This document shows positions 23,631-37,824 of a DNA stretch of 64,000 nt, in pieces. Location of the stretch: NCBI GenBank assembly GCA_964016875.1, contig OZ024736.1, positions 37,418,707 to 37,482,706 of the forward strand, written 5' to 3'. The notes beneath the pieces were generated by a model, which saw only the letters and a program-made list of their open reading frames with translations, made no database searches and was not told the origin of the DNA. The position numbers and the translations under genes are program-made. Within the stretch, counting starts at the first letter, position 1. Every line of letters starts with the position of its first letter. This stretch comes from Fallopia convolvulus. Taxonomy: Eukaryota; Streptophyta; Magnoliopsida; Caryophyllales; Polygonaceae.

Positions 23631-25769
23631 ACATCTGTATAAAGAGTTGGTTGGCTCACAATTCCTCTTTCTCTCTACTTATCTCTTCTCTCATCTTATT
23701 GATTTTATGTGAGATAAAGGATACACAAGAATTAGAGTGATCACTTTTTTTTTTACCAGGGTGACCGCTTTTCTGTAACGGGTCTAACATACAAGCTAAA
23801 GTTTAATGAGGTTTCAACTCATAACTATATGATAATGGGTGGGGTAACTTATAAGATTATGTACTTCGCAATTTTAATTTCAATTTTTAGACTGGGAAGC
23901 ATATTCTCAACATATATATACCTGCCATTTTTAAAATATTCAAATTGTAATGGATATTCGTGGTTCCAAAAACACATTATGTTTTAACTGTTTCAACAAA
24001 TGGTGAGTAGTTTTACTACTTACATGTGATTGATATTATGAAATAAATTATTTCAAATTGAAACAACACAAGGAAAAATGCAATAAATCGACCATGATTC
24101 ATGAGTGTGAAAATTGAAAACCTTTTTATTGTTATTGCGTGTTTGTTTTACAAGTACTGTGTACTTAAATGCCCTGATCTGTTAGCTTGGGGGGACACAA
24201 AAATTCTCTCCTAGGTCATTGTCCAAAACTTAAATCTTTGTTTCTTTCTAAAAACTGATGCAATGTCGAACTGGAAAATCTATTACCCTGCTGGTGCTAG
24301 TTGCTACATATAACACTATTGTATGTGCCGAGTACAGGAGAATCTGTTTCCGGAGCTGTGAATTGTTTTTCACTTTGTGGAAACTGGAAAGCATTTACCA
24401 ATTCCGTTTCTCAGGGGTATCCAATTCCTCTGCCCTCATCATTAAAGCGATTCCCCAGCAAAGCTAGCAGAGAGAGATGACAAAATGTAGTTCTTCTTTC
24501 TCCCAAAAATTGTCCCCCACAAGTCACAATGTCACATTTACATCCCCACACAGAAAATAAGTGTTCCTCGTTCATAGTTAATTATTCAGCATCTCCTTTA
24601 TTGCTTGTTCTGTTTGTTGTGAACGTCTCACGCCTAAAATGCTGCTGCCCGCCATTTTTTTTAAATTCATGTTAATTAATGTCCAATTATAAATGTAACG
24701 CATGGGGAGGGCAAAATCAGAAGAAATTGAAATGAGCTAATTTTTGGAAGGCATGAAAGATACTGAGAGAAACACAAGCAGAAACACAAAGAGAGCAGAA
24801 AGGGTATAAAGTATACAGTTAAGCAGCAGTGCAATAAAAGGGTTTACAATCTCTTTCCTCCTTTTGCTAACAGCTCTGCCCTTCCTTAGAACCCACAAAC
24901 CCTCATTATTTATGGCTTTTGAGTTGTCACAACACAATGTATTTGTCTAGTTCCTCTGTACTAGTGTTGGAAAAAGTTACTGGTCAGATGCATGCAGATA
25001 GTCAATTGTATTTGAAACTAAAAATTATGAGTTTGATCCATTATCTCAAATTAGCTGACCATAGAATGAATAAGGAAATAGAGAGGGGCTTTAGTTTGGA
25101 AGGACCACTTGGAACTAACTAACACTGTAGTCTCTCCTGCTTATATATTGATGTTTCAAGGGAGTAATAACTAGGTAGGTCTTCATAGCAGCCTTTTGCT
25201 TCTGCCAATCCCATCCAAATGCCAATCCTTGTACGTGTAAAGCTTCCTCCGTGACAGCAATGTTTCATGGCAACTAATGAATGAATGATTTATTAATCAA
25301 GAAATGGTATTAGACTGTTAGCTGAAGTCAGTCTGTACAAGCCCATTCCATTTTATACAAGATGATACTTATACTAGAGAGTGTTTGTTAACCACAACAC
25401 TGATGTATATAATTCACTCCAAATTTTCTTTGAAGTAGAAGATGCAATTTTCAATTGGTTCAATTCCATTCAAATACTGAAAAGTATAATTTAACACTTT
25501 GCCTACATGGTACATACAAACAATAATATTTGTGGTGCTAACTACATCCAATGTTCTTCCCAGCAGCTAGCTCATGAATTACACAAGATGGAAAATTTCA
25601 ACCTTTACCAGCTTACAGTTACAAACCATACTACAGTGAACCACACTCTCAAATCAATTTGAGCACACCAAAGAAAAAGAGAAAATTTCCTATGCACAAA
25701 TTTAGAGAAAGCCAACTTATGATCTTCTAAAAAAGGGGACAAAAAAAAAGAGGGTAGACATAAACACAG
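23631..25769. other. Spacer and 3' flank of the SERK gene
   Basis: No coding exon recognised. 25380-25769 probably contains the SERK 3' UTR and terminator region (minus strand). Confidence 0.45.
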
Positions 25770-28700
25770 TTATCTTGGACCCGACAGTTCATCGGGTCTA
25801 AGATTTGAAGTGGAATCTAGGATCCAATCAGCATTTGGGTGATTAGTATGGTTGAATTCATGGCGAAACATCTCTTCCTTTTGCCACTCTTCCCACCTCT
25901 CAGCCAGACCATCTCCCTCCAGCATCCTCACTACCTCAGACATCTTTGGCCTTTCCGTGGCAGTGCTCTGAGTGCATAGCAAGGCTACCTGGATGAGCTG
26001 TTCCACTTCTTCCTGAATATAGTTTCCTTGTAAATCTAAGTCCACCAGCATTTCCAGTTTCCGGTCCTTGAGAAGTCCCTTCACCTGCAGTTTTTGAAAG
26101 AATCTCACACCATGTCAGATAATGAAGGAGTTTTTTTAATGTGTGCCCTTGGACAGATGTTAACAATTCCAAATTTGTTACACAAATGTAATCCGGTTGA
26201 TTGTTGTTTAAAACTGGATTTCTTGTGTTTGTTAATTCCAACTCAGGGTAATAATTTGGATAGATTTTTCAAGATTGGTTTATTAAAATGCGCCCATGTG
26301 CGCAGTTTGTCACTATATTAGTGATATAGATTATTACAAAGAAAGCAGATAATCAAGGCACACATAAGCTGACAAAACTGAAAGAGTTGGGAACATACCC
26401 AATCAAGAAGCATGACATCATCGTCATTGGCAAGGCGAGCAAGGTCAAATGCTCGTTGACCAGTTATTAATTCCAGAAGCATAACACCATAGCCAAAAAC
26501 ATCAGTCTTCTCCGAGGACTTTCCTGTTGAAAGGTATTCTGGAGCAATATGCCCAATTGTACCACGGACCGCTGTAGTAACATGAGTATCTTTGTAGTCC
26601 ATCAGTTTGGCCAATCCAAAGTCTCCCACAACTGCTTCAAACTCCTCGTCCAACAAGATGTTTGCTGCTTTTACATCACGGTGGATGATCTTGGGGTCAC
26701 AGTGATCATGCAAATAAGAAAGTCCCCTAGCCGATCCCAGTGCAATCCGCTTTCGTTTTGGCCAGTCTAGAGGAGCTTGTGATTCTTGACGTTCTGCAAT
26801 AACATTTTCAAGCCAAAAACTCAACAAAGGGCTCAATGACTGCTATTAGGGCTTGTTTGGTTCGGCTTTGAGTTTCCAGTTCTCAGCTTTTTACTATTTA
26901 GGTAACAACTAACATATTGCATAATTTTGATAACAAATAAAAGTACTTTAAAACCAAAAACTGGAAATTCAAAGCTGAACCCGACGGGCACTTAAATGTC
27001 CATAGGGAGAAAAGGAGCAATTTATACATTCTCCTTTGCTTATCACGGTTACCTTAGAGGCAATATCTCGTTCCCAATTAGAGCCAGGCCACATCCAGTT
27101 AAATGTATAATTGCAAAATAAAGGGTAAAGAAATGAGAAACCAACAAAGAGAGAAAAATTAGTACCTCTCAAACAAGAAGCAACACTTCCATTAGCCATG
27201 TAGGGGTAAACAAGTAATCTCTCAGTGGGGGTCATGCAAAACCCACGTAGACGAAGTAGATTGCGGTGAACAGCCATGCTAATCATTTCCACTTCGGTCT
27301 GAAATTGGAGCTCTCCACCTTGAGTACGCTCCTCTTTAAGTCTTTTGACAGCCACCAGAGTGCCATCAGCCAAACGTCCTTTGTAAACTTTACCAAACCC
27401 ACCTCTTCCCAAGATATTTTTGTGGCTAAAATTGTCTGATGCAACTTGCAGTTCCCTGAGGGAGAACCGTTTAAGCTGTCCCAAGTGAACTTCAGGATCT
27501 TCTTCAGCTGGAATAAAAAACGTTCAAAATACTGTCACGTGTCTATTATTACAATTTACAAGAAAAGCAAATTTGAAGCCAACAGCTAACCGGTGGTTTT
27601 TTGTATCTAGGATCCACTGACCTGGTACATCAAAGAAATGATCTTGAGGTTTCCTTTTTCGCCACAAGGCAAGGGCTATTGCAGGTATTGCGAACAATAA
27701 AGCAGCACCGGCAGCAACACCTCCTGCAATTGCTCCAGTAGCACTGTTTCCCACTGCAGCAATTACAAGGAAACTCTGATATGTAAGCATTTCATGGATC
27801 ACAAGTACAAATGAAAACACTATTACATATATTAGCTAGCACCAATCCAATTTTTTTTTTGAAAAAAATAGTCCTCCGAATAATTTTGGGAAGGGTGACA
27901 TAGTGGTACTACTTCTTTGAAGCATTGAAAAAGTAGATTATATTAAATCTGCTCTTAAGGCTCAGAAAAAGCAAGGGAGAGTACAAGGAAGTGATTGAAC
28001 TAAAACAATAAGTGTGACTATGGGGGGTAATCTTCTTCCCCAAGGGGGTGGCTTACCTCAGCAATTGCCATTATTGAACAACAAATTCAATGTGTGGTGT
28101 GTTACAACGTCCATTACAAGAAATTCACCAAACAATTAAGAAAGAAACTCACCACTCAATTAGAACAGGGTTTAGCAATGTCATAATAAAATATAATACA
28201 CAAAGCTAGATTTCGTGACAATAGATCATCACCTCAACCTCAATCACATCCTGAGTTTAGATAGATTACAAACCTTGAGATGAAGATGTTGCTGATGGGG
28301 AAATTGGAGCTGAAGGAGCTGACGGAGGCATTGTTAAATTGGGGTTACCACCAAAACTGTAAGAAAAAACACAATAAAGCATTAAACATTTCTCCAAGTA
28401 CTAAAACTACTGCAAGAGTTGAAAGGACAGAGCATTTAATAACCTGATGGGGGTGAAAAGCGAAAAGGAGCCATTAACAGGAACAACTCCTGTTAGATGG
28501 TTGTTTGACAGATCCCTGCACTCAAATACCAATGGAAATAACATACAGTCAAACTGATTACTCAGAAAACTAGAAGCCACAAATGTTCTCTCCAAAACTG
28601 CAATTTACTCAACAACTAAAGGCAAGTGAAAAGGAGGGAACAGATGAGTTTACTCACAGGACTTGCAGGGTACCAATAGTTGTTAGAGACATAGGTATTG

Positions 28701-31093
28701 TCCCTGACAAGGAATTGTTGTTCAAACGCCTATTTTCAAATAAATTTCACAGATATAGAAAGCGTTAGTATCACAAGACTGCTATTTGAGCCTATTGTAC
28801 TCTAATACTGTAAAAGACTAAAAGGGAAATTCTTTAGTGTTTATAGTTTCTGTTCTGATCATTGGGATGCCCACTTGGACTAGAAGGCGACTATGCCAAA
28901 CACTTACCTGAGCAATATAAGTAAACAGATTTTATTTTTTTTAAATTCCTGAAAGAATCAGTAGACATTTCCATATGAGGCATAGCAAGAGGGTTCATAA
29001 GACCAATCACCAATGGTTCCAAACAAGGTCTATCAGAAAAGATAATATCTTTCTTATGATATTACTCATCTCAAAAACATTAGTCACACAGTCATAATAC
29101 CCAACTTTATGCCAACAGTGTGAAATCAGAAAAGTTCGATGCAAGACCAGAACTGGAAGTCTATACTGACTTATTAAGCACAAACCAGGTATTTTATAAG
29201 CAAAGCCGCTAAAGGGAAACCTCCATCTTGAGGTAAACAAGTTTTCGTGACAAAAGAGAAAATAACAGAATAATAAAAATTTGCATTCACACTTCTTTGC
29301 ATATAATGACATATTTCAACGTTGTTACCTAAAGTTGCCCAATATACATGATCTCTGAAAACCTACAAACTTAAGAGCTCCCAAACACATTTGATCACAA
29401 ATTGGAGTAAAATAGTCAGACAAATTGCAAGAAATTAAGAAGACTCATGAATCATGATAGAAGAGAATTATAACAAGATAAGGATACCTAGAACAAATAG
29501 AAAATTAGAACAAAAGGATAAAACAAAGAGTTTTCATACAAGAAACGGAGTCTTGAAAGCTTGCCCAATGTATCTGGAATAGGACCATCTAGCTTGTTCA
29601 GGTAGAGATCCAAGCTCACTAAATTCGTCAAATTCCCTAGCTCAGGTGGTACATTCCCACTGATGTTATTGCTGTAGAGTTCCCTGCAATAGATATATAA
29701 CGATGTAGTTAACAAACAGACTGCCATAAAGTCAAAAAAAAATTACTGAAAAATAAAGATTGCTAGAATGGAAACATGATAAGCAATCCAAATTGCTATT
29801 CCACAAAAAAGTAAGTAGAAAGCTAGCAGCTGCATGTGACCAATAACCCCCACAAACGCTAAGGAAAGGGTACGATCTGGAACTCTACACACAAAAAACT
29901 CCACCACGAACATCATCTTTTTTTGATTCCAAGAATGTGAAAATCAATCTCTAACCCTATGGGAAAAGAAGGAACCAGATAGCCAAAGAAAAGAGTCAGA
30001 CTTACAGGTACTGCAAATTTGGAAGCTGACCAAGCTGTGGAACAAGCTCACCAGAAAGGTTTGCATTTCCGAGATCACTGATCATATAAATGTTCTTTAT
30101 GTTATAATCACAAACAAGATAAGATATGTGTATCAGAATTATGCACCATTAAGGAACTATTTAACTTACACTCGCGTAACACTATTATCATTGTTGCAAG
30201 TAACATGGAACCATGTGCAGGGATTGACAAGGGTAGGATCCCAACTTGTCAAGACATTATTAGGATCAGACACACTCGTCTTTAAAGCATTCAATGCATC
30301 ACCTGTCTCACAAGCAATAAGCAGCCTTAAGGATTTGAAGTTACTCAATAAATGGGAAGGGAAACAATTTCAGGTTTTAGCCAAAAAAGGGCTTCATCTC
30401 CGATTTCTGTTAACTTTATTGAAAAAACCACCTACAGGAACATGCTAGCTCGTAACCGATAAACAAGAATTTCCTTAACAGAAAAACTATGAACAAATAG
30501 GCCGCTTCTGCAAATTCCGGTAATTATAGCGAATAAACTACCTAGCCAGGCAAGTATATTGAGTTTGATACCAGCAAGAACCCAGAGATTTGGACATCAT
30601 TTGCAGCTAACAAGTGGTCCAATCATGTTATCATGTCAACTTCAAGCTATAGCAATCTTTTAAACAAAAACATTGACATCTTAAGATATTAATGACCCCT
30701 TACCAAAAAAGGAATAAGAAGGGGCACAAGACATAAGAGGTCAACCTAAGGGAATAGCTATAGTTCAAACAAGCACTGCAATTATATCATTGAATTAATG
30801 CCTCAACTGAACCAATTTAGTTCCTTATACATCAAGTAGCTCCAAAGTACTCCATTCAGCATTCATTTCATCAAATTTACACCTTATATCCGAAACATCA
30901 AAGGATCAAACCAAATTAACTACGATATAGAACAAGTATCTGGCTACAATTGATGGAATATCAAGCAACGGAAAAAAAAGTCAAGTACAGAGATCTCGAT
31001 GATGAGAGAAGAGCACACACCTTCTCCATTGCTGCAAACGGTCAGGAAGTGATTAAACACCCCTATAACAAGCAGGAAAAACCCTCGCCCCAT
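25770..31093 (-). CDS. SERK: SERK/BAK1-type leucine-rich repeat receptor kinase
   Basis: Eleven minus-strand exons: 31093-31021, 30302-30170, 30077-30006, 29683-29540, 28729-28658, 28515-28444, 28356-28274, 27753-27622, 27507-27166, 26793-26399, 26084-25770. All have GT/AG borders and close in phase to 610 residues, the normal SERK size; LRR exons are 72 or 144 nt. Domains: signal peptide 1-24; N-terminal LRR cap and five LRRs (about 25-190); Ser/Pro-rich segment (exon 7); transmembrane helix in exon 8 (AIAGGVAAGAALLFAIPA); kinase with GRGGFGKVYKG, the VAVK Lys, HRDVKAANILL, DFGLAKL and the TTAVRGTIGHIAPEY activation segment; C-terminal ELSGPR. Family role: co-receptor for brassinosteroid, peptide-hormone and immune receptors at the plasma membrane. 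It appears intact and is an RD kinase. Which SERK clade it belongs to is not settled. Confidence 0.96.
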
Positions 31094-31968
31094 TAAACTC
31101 TTGCAACGAGGATCTTCCAGGCCGAAGAGAGAGAAGCTAATTACGAATTCAGATCCACCATGGTTAGCAACGCACCTATATACCTTGCAAATCGCAGCTA
31201 CTATGCCTTACAACCCCCTAAACGATAAAAATCCTGGAAACAAATTGGTCAAATACCAACTCCAATCACCGAAACAATCTCCCACTCTCAGAAACCAACT
31301 CCCCCCTCTCAAATCTATCCTCTTGGGGAACTGGGTTTAGGTTTGGATTCACGTTCAACACCCCCTACGGCAGCTCTTTGTTTGATGTTACTTGTTAGGC
31401 GTGAGGGGAATTCTGGTCAAACCCCCCACCCGCACCTCTCGAATTTCAGTAAGCTTTGCCCCTTTTCCTCGATTAATGATTAGTTTATTATGCACGAAGA
31501 GGCACCGTATAAATTAACTTTTTCCCTTTTTTATTGCCCGTTTTTGTTTTGTGTTTGGATGGTGAGTTTGGTTTAGAAGCAGAAAGAGAGAAAAGCGGGC
31601 AATTGCAGCGTGTGGGTTGCTGGCGAAGGGAGATTACTGGTTACTAGTGACGTCAGAGAATTTTGCCGTCCAGACGTTTACCCCCTCCGGATTTCGCTCT
31701 CCGATGAACCGCAACAAAACGGGGGAAAAGCTTCTTTTTCAGAAAAACAAAAAAAGCAAATCAAAATCTTCCTACAACTTCAACTATTATGCCTACTTGC
31801 CATACTTTCTTACTTGTTACGTGTGTATTAGTAAGTTGATGGTTCAACATTTTTTTTGGTTGAAATGGTTCAACATTTATTAAGTGGTTCATGTTTGTGT
31901 GTTATGAATGGGCTATTAAGACAAGAGATGATGACATCATCTCTATTTTGGAATATGTTAGAATGTTA
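31094..31968. other. SERK promoter region and spacer
   Basis: The stretch right of the ATG (31094-31600) should hold the SERK 5' UTR and promoter on the minus strand. A C/T-rich run at 31260-31330 is seen. No second gene is apparent; the short open frames here are not supported by any family wording. Confidence 0.45.
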
Positions 31969-32321
31969 GAGTGACCCCAATATCTTCTCTATATGTATTG
32001 ATATTTGTGTTCTTAGAATAACCTCATTCTTCAAAATAGGGATGGAGGAGAGACAATGAAATATTTTCCCCTAAATTTAGGGAATTATCCAAATAAATCT
32101 GGGAAATGAATTAAATATGAGTGTTATACATGTAAGCATGCAATTGGTAGTATTAAATTTTTTAGTATTTTGAAAAATATTTTATATATAAAATAATAAA
32201 CAATAAATGCTAAGTTCTTCAAAATAAGGAAACTATTGGAGTTGAACTAATTTTTTTTAAAGAATTTGACATTCGATTCTCCATTTTGAAGAAAATTATA
32301 GAGAAACTATTGGGCATGCTC
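31969..32321. mobile_element. MITE, probably PIF/Harbinger-like
   Basis: The left end gagtgaccccaatatcttct and the reverse complement of the right end (gagcatgcccaatagtttct) match imperfectly for about 30 bases. The interior is AT-rich with two partial copies of a cttcaaaata motif and no coding capacity. The three-base TTA duplication expected for Harbinger is not clean, so the class is tentative. Confidence 0.5.
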
Positions 32322-32790
32322 GAATGTTTCACTTCATTATGATGATGAAGAGGAGGGTAAATGATGCATTTAATGAGAAAGAGAGGGACTTAGTAAATCT
32401 TCAAAGAATTGAAGAAATTGTTTGGGCAAACTAATGGAATGAATGATCATGACAACAGTTGCTTGTATTTTAGAAATTGTGCTTATTTGACCATGCTCGT
32501 GCAACACAATTATTCATTCCCAACCAAAGTTATGGTGCAAACAAACCCAAAACCTCAAGGTTATTAAACAGAAAAGAAAACTAATCTTGAAACACCAATC
32601 AAAATAGCCTTAAATTCAAAGGCACCAATTGAAATATATATGGGACTTCAAGGCTAAGAGAATGTGTGATATGACTTGAGATGTGACTTGATATATGATA
32701 GAGTAGAGACTTACTCTATCCTACTAAAGTATTTAGATCCATTTCTTGTTAGGTTATCACCAAATCTCGTATGAGATAGAACTACCACCC
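32322..32790. other. Spacer left of the Gypsy element
   Basis: No gene seen. The last five bases (CACCC, 32786-32790) are the left target duplication of the Gypsy element. Confidence 0.5.
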
Positions 32791-34699
32791 TGTAACACCC
32801 CATCTTTAAATAGGGGTGCTACTCGGTAGTAGACCTTACTAGGTACTACCTAGGCTAGTTTGACAACGAGTTCACTTGGATCTTGCAACTCGGGCACGAC
32901 GAGAAAACATGAATAAAACATCCAACTGATATTTATAAAACCCAAGTATAGAAAATATGCATGAAACCCAAACCAACATAATTTACAACACTTCCTAGAA
33001 ACATTTCATTAACAAACCACTACCCTTTCTTTATCAAAACAACACATTATTCGAAAGATACCAAAAAGTAAACCATCATTCTTCCAAACGACCCCCTCCT
33101 AATGACACGGCCTTCAACGATCTGTTCCATTATTCGGCCGAGGTTCCATCATGGGTCCCTTGTCTTTACCTGAAATTAAAATAAAACAAGTCCCCGAAGG
33201 GTCAGCTACCACTCTAATACAAGCTGGAATCCATACAGTACTAGTAAGACGTTTAAAAACCAATCAAATTCCTAACACACACCTGCAAGATTCACATGGA
33301 TACAACACATATCAATTCTAAATTCATATTAAACTTCCCCATGATTACACATACAAACAACACATCACCCATACACAAACAAACAAACCAGATATACACA
33401 CATTCATACACATAAGTCCAAACACAACAATACAACAATCCGCTTTCCATTCCATTCCATTCCATTCCATGGCGCTTATCAACCCTACGCCCCAGGTGCC
33501 GAGGCGCGACCTCCCACCCTTCACAATTCCATCCTTCTAACACCGGGTCAAGCCTCCTCGGGAGCACTTGCCCAAAACACAGATAATTTTTCTTTTGAAG
33601 GGGCATGATTCTCTGTCACATAACCATACGTAGCCGTCACTTCAACCCAGAGGACTACGCACATGGCCATGCCGAGAACGGTACCAACACAGAGAAAATA
33701 TTCGAAAATTCCATATCCGATGAAAACCCATTGAGAATCATTTCCACATATGTCACACACCAATAAACCTATTTCATAAAACAATCAACTAGGGACTAGT
33801 TTCCCCAAAACCAATCCTACAAGCACCACATGAAGTCTAACAAGTATTGAACAACAACTGAGCAAGTCGTAAACGACTTACCTTGAGGACGAATTTCCAA
33901 CGCCAAGAAACCACTAATTATTATACAACGTGAAACCCCGTCTAAGACAGATAGCCTGTCTTTGCCCTTCGTCTCTGATCACAACCTAGGACTCACGCTC
34001 CTATATGCATATATAAACCCCCAATGAATAATAATAGCCTTTTAACTCTTACAAACTCTAACCCTAAAATCAACGAAAAGCCAGGATATTTTATAACTTC
34101 TTGTGTATAATTCCAAATCATTTAAAACTTGACATGAATATACTAGATATATAAAAGAACATTTTTCTAGTTCAAACCTTTCTGAAAAACTAGATCAAAG
34201 GTCTCCCTAATATCATTACAAAGCAAAACCCTAAAATTACTCTAAAATATTTTACCGATTATAAATCCGATATCAAAAATACCCTCTGAGAACTATAAAT
34301 CGACTGATTTTTAAATCCACTCAATTGTAAAGCCAGATCTGGAAAAATTAGTAAAATCTAAACAATCTATTAACTAATCAAAACTTACCAAATAACGCCT
34401 GAACTCCAAAATCCGACCCGACGAACGAACCTTGCACGCAGGCTAAACCCTCCCCCCCCCCCTCTCTCTCTCTCCTCCCTCTTCTCTTGCTCTCGTAGAA
34501 CATGTATTGAAACATGTTTTCATATATATAAAAACGAAGTCGGCTAAAGCTTTAAAAAAAATTACGGTTTCTATCCTCAAATTTCCTTTACTATAAACTT
34601 TACCCTGAAATAATTATTAATTACTTTTAAGTTAAAAACTTTTTTTTTATAATTTTCTAAAATTCAAAATAAAATATTAAAATATTCCCGAATATTACA
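32791..34699 (-). repeat. 3' LTR of the Gypsy element
   Basis: 1909 bp, TGTAACACCCC...AATATTACA. It contains an (ATTCC)n run at 33447-33470, a minus-strand TATA-like TTTTTATATATATG at 34534-34521, and a GA-rich leader (complement of 34451-34494) right after it. Open frames in this LTR recur in the other LTR and are not genes. Confidence 0.95.
34521..34534 (-). promoter_or_regulatory. TATA box of the Gypsy LTR
   Basis: The minus strand reads TTTTTATATATATG, about 30 bases before the GA-rich leader. The matching box in the 5' LTR is where the Helitron inserted. Confidence 0.6.
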
Positions 34700-34716
34700 T
34701 TCTACCCCCCTTAAAG
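34700..34716 (-). promoter_or_regulatory. Polypurine tract of the Gypsy element
   Basis: The minus strand reads AAGGGGGGTAGAA immediately before the 3' LTR. Confidence 0.75.
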
Positions 34717-34914
34717 AAAGTTTCGTCCCGAAACTTCCCGAGGTATACGAAAACGAACTTATTACATTGCTTAGTTTTTCACACAAGTCAACAACACGTA
34801 ATTCACATCATCAGAGCACTACAAGCAACCATCAAACAAGTCAAGCACACAAGGTAAAGTCGAACAAAGCACACAAATAATTAAAACTACCCATAACTAT
34901 AACCCTTGATCACC

Positions 34915-36966
34915 GCTAACTCTTATTCCTAAATGCCTCAACTAAAACCGGGTACAACTCAGGATAGCTCTCACTTATTCTCGTTTCAGTCTCCCAAGTT
35001 GCCTCTTCAACTCCTCGTCGGGACCACTGAATCAACACGAGTAGTATCTCTTTCTTTCGTAGCTTTTTCAACCGTCTACCTAAGATTGCTATTGGTTGTT
35101 CTTGAAATTATGATCTGGTTCAATCTCCAACTCTTCATAGTTGAGCCTATGACTAGGATCAGGCACATACTGCCTCAACTGCGACACATGAAAAACAGAA
35201 TGAACTCCTTCTAGAGTTGGTGGTAGTGCCAACTTGTAGGCTACCTCGCCTACCCTCTCGAGAATTTCAAATGGCCCAATGTACCGAGGACTCAACTTTC
35301 CTTTCACTCCAAATCTTCTAACCCCACGAGTCGGCGATACTCTTACCCAAACATGTGCTCCTACCTCGAATTCCAATGGTCGTCGCCTCTTATCTGCATA
35401 AGATTTCTGACGACTTTGTGCTGTCAACATACGTTCTCGAATCAATGCCACCTTTTCAACTGTTTCCTGAATCATCTGAGGCATTCCTTCTACAACATCT
35501 GATGGATCATCCCAACATAGAGGTGTCCTACATCTCCTCCCATATAAAGCCTCATATGGTGCCATCTGAATCGATGAGTGCCAACTATTATTATATGCAA
35601 ACTCAACTAATTCTAAGTGATCAGACCAATTTCCTCCCCAATCCAACACACATGATCTCAACATATCTTCTAGTGTTTGAATTGTTCTCTCCGATTGGCC
35701 ATCTGACTGCGGGTGGTAAGCAGTCGTGAAATGTAGCTTGGTGCCTAAAGCTTTATGCAATTTTTGCCAAAAATTGGAGGTAAACCGCCCATCACGATCA
35801 GAGACAATCGTTTTGGGCACTCCATGTAATCTCACTATTTGCTTTATGAACACCTCTACTAGTTGACTCACTAGCCAAGCCTCTCTAATGGGCAGAAAAC
35901 GAGCAGTCTTAGTCAGTCTGTCCACGACAACCCATATTGTATCATGTCCTCTACTAATTCGCACTCCAATAACAAAATCCATGGAAATGTCCTCCCACTT
36001 CCATTCTGGAACTGGAAGTGGTTCGAGCATTCCACCTGGTCTTTGGTGCTCTATTTTTACTTGCTGGCACACCTGGCACTTTGCTACAAATTTCGCTACA
36101 TCAAGCTTCATTCCATCCCACCAGTAATATTGTTTCAAGTCGTTGTACATCTTACTAGCTCCCGGGTGGATTGAATAAGGAGTAGCGTGAGCCTCTTGTA
36201 ATATCTTTTGTCTCAACTCCTCATCTCGAGGTACACATAATCGACCATTCAATCTCAAAGTACCATCAACATGTTCTTCAAAAGCAGATGCCTCTCCACG
36301 GCTCACTTTCTGCCTCAACTCTTGAATCATCAAACAAGTCTCCTGCTTAAGTCGTATTTTCTCAATTAAGGTTGGCTGACACTCCATACGGCCAAGTCTA
36401 CCCTGATAACGCTGAATCTGTACCTCAATCTCATACCTTATCAGTTCTCTTTGTAACTCTAGTTGGGCAGTCAAGTGACACAACATATGCTCTTGCGGCG
36501 TTTTTCTGCTAAGAGCATCAACAACTACATTCGCCTTTCCAAGATGATACAAGATCTCTAAATCATAATCTTTCAGTAATTCAAGCCATCTCCGTTGTCT
36601 CATGTTCAATTCTCTCTGAGTAAAAATGTACTTAAGGCTCTTATGGTCTGTCATCACTTTACATGTACTTCCATACAAGTAATGACGCCATATCTTTAGA
36701 GCATGAATCACTGCTGCCAGCTCTAAATCATGGGTTGGATAATTCAACTCGTTTGGTTTCAATTGCCTGGAAGCATATGCAATCACCCTGTCATTCTGCA
36801 TTAATACACAACCTAAGCCTAACTTTGAGGCATCACTGTAAATCACAAAGCCTTCATTCCCTTGAGGAAAAGCAAGTATTGGAGCTGAAGTCAATTTCTC
36901 CTTCAACTCATCGAAGCCCCTTTGACAAGCATCATTCCAGTCAAAACGAGTGGTCTTTTTCAGCAA
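34915..36966 (-). pseudogene. Gypsy RNase H, integrase and chromodomain
   Basis: A 625-residue open frame (36966-35089) covers RNase H (YSDASKLGLG, DLELAAVIHAL, MTDHKSLKYIF), the integrase zinc finger (HPGASKMYND ... CQVCQQVK, HHCC pattern) and the integrase core with D (MDFVIG), D (VSDRDGRFTS) and E (HPQSDGQSERT). After YEELEIEPDH a frameshift ends the frame. The next frame (about 35100-34915) still spells a chromodomain (LKKLRKKEILLVLIQWS, EEATWETE), which places the element in the chromovirus branch. Upstream, a TGA where Arg is expected (FS*IAQPL, near 36990) separates it from RT. Confidence 0.92.
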
Positions 36967-37068
36967 GTTGGTAAGTGGTTGGGCTATTCATGAAAACCCG
37001 TCCACAAACTTCCTGTAGTACCCTGCCAATCCTAAGAAACTCCGTACCTCCCTTACATTCTTCGGGGG

Positions 37069-37823
37069 TTACCAAGCCTTCACAGTTTCAATCTTTAAGG
37101 GGTCTACCATGACTCCCTTAGCGGATACAACATGACCTAGGAAAGTAACTTCTGGTAGCCAGAACTCACATTTGGACAATTTAGCAAATAGTCGGTGGTG
37201 CCTTAACACTTCCAAAACTAATCTAAGATGCTTTGCATGCGCCTCAGTGCTTTGAGAATAAATCAATATATCAGCAATAAAGACAACCACAAATTTATCC
37301 AAATAGTCTATAAACACCCGATTCATTAACTCCATGAACACCGCAGGTGCATTAGTCAATCCAAACGACATTACTACAAACTCGTAGTGCCCATATCTTG
37401 TTCGGAAAGCCGTCTTGGGAATATCCCCTTCCCGAATCCTCAATTGATGATAGCCCGATCTGAGGTCCACCTTTGAGAATACAATAGCCCCTTGCAACCG
37501 GTCTAACAAGTCATCAATACAAGACAATGGGTACTTATTCTTAATAGTAACTCGGTTTAGCTCTTGGTAATCAATGCATAAACGTAGGGAACCATCCTTC
37601 TTTCTCAAAAACAATACTAGAGCTCCCCATGGTGATGCACTTGGACGTATATACCCCTTCTCTAGTAACTCCTCCAACTGAGCCTTCAGCTCTTGCATCT
37701 CCATTGGAGCCATACGGTACGGGGCTTTTGAAATTGGTCTGGTTCCTGGCTCTAATTCAATATTAAAGTCAACCTCTCGTTGAGGAGGCAGCCCTGGAAG
37801 TTCCTCTGGAAAAACGTCTTCAA
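37069..37823 (-). pseudogene. Gypsy reverse transcriptase with altered active site
   Basis: The frame 37713-37069 spells Gypsy RT: GYIRPSASPWGALVLF, LRLCIDYQELN, VFSKVDLRSGYHQLRI (first catalytic Asp present), MSFGLTNAPAVFMELMN. The catalytic box reads VFIADILIYS where Gypsy RTs have two adjacent Asp; the first has become Ala. Stops sit on both sides: TAA after VKAW at about 37068, and TAG just before the FEDVFPEELPGLPP-like linker near 37825. Not functional as it stands. Confidence 0.9.
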
Positions 37824-37824
37824 A

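Noticed and set aside
33292..33784. Two overlapping minus-strand open frames of 78-104 codons
   Set aside because: They recur almost unchanged at 40551-41058, at the same place in the other Gypsy LTR. They are LTR sequence with a translated (ATTCC)n run.
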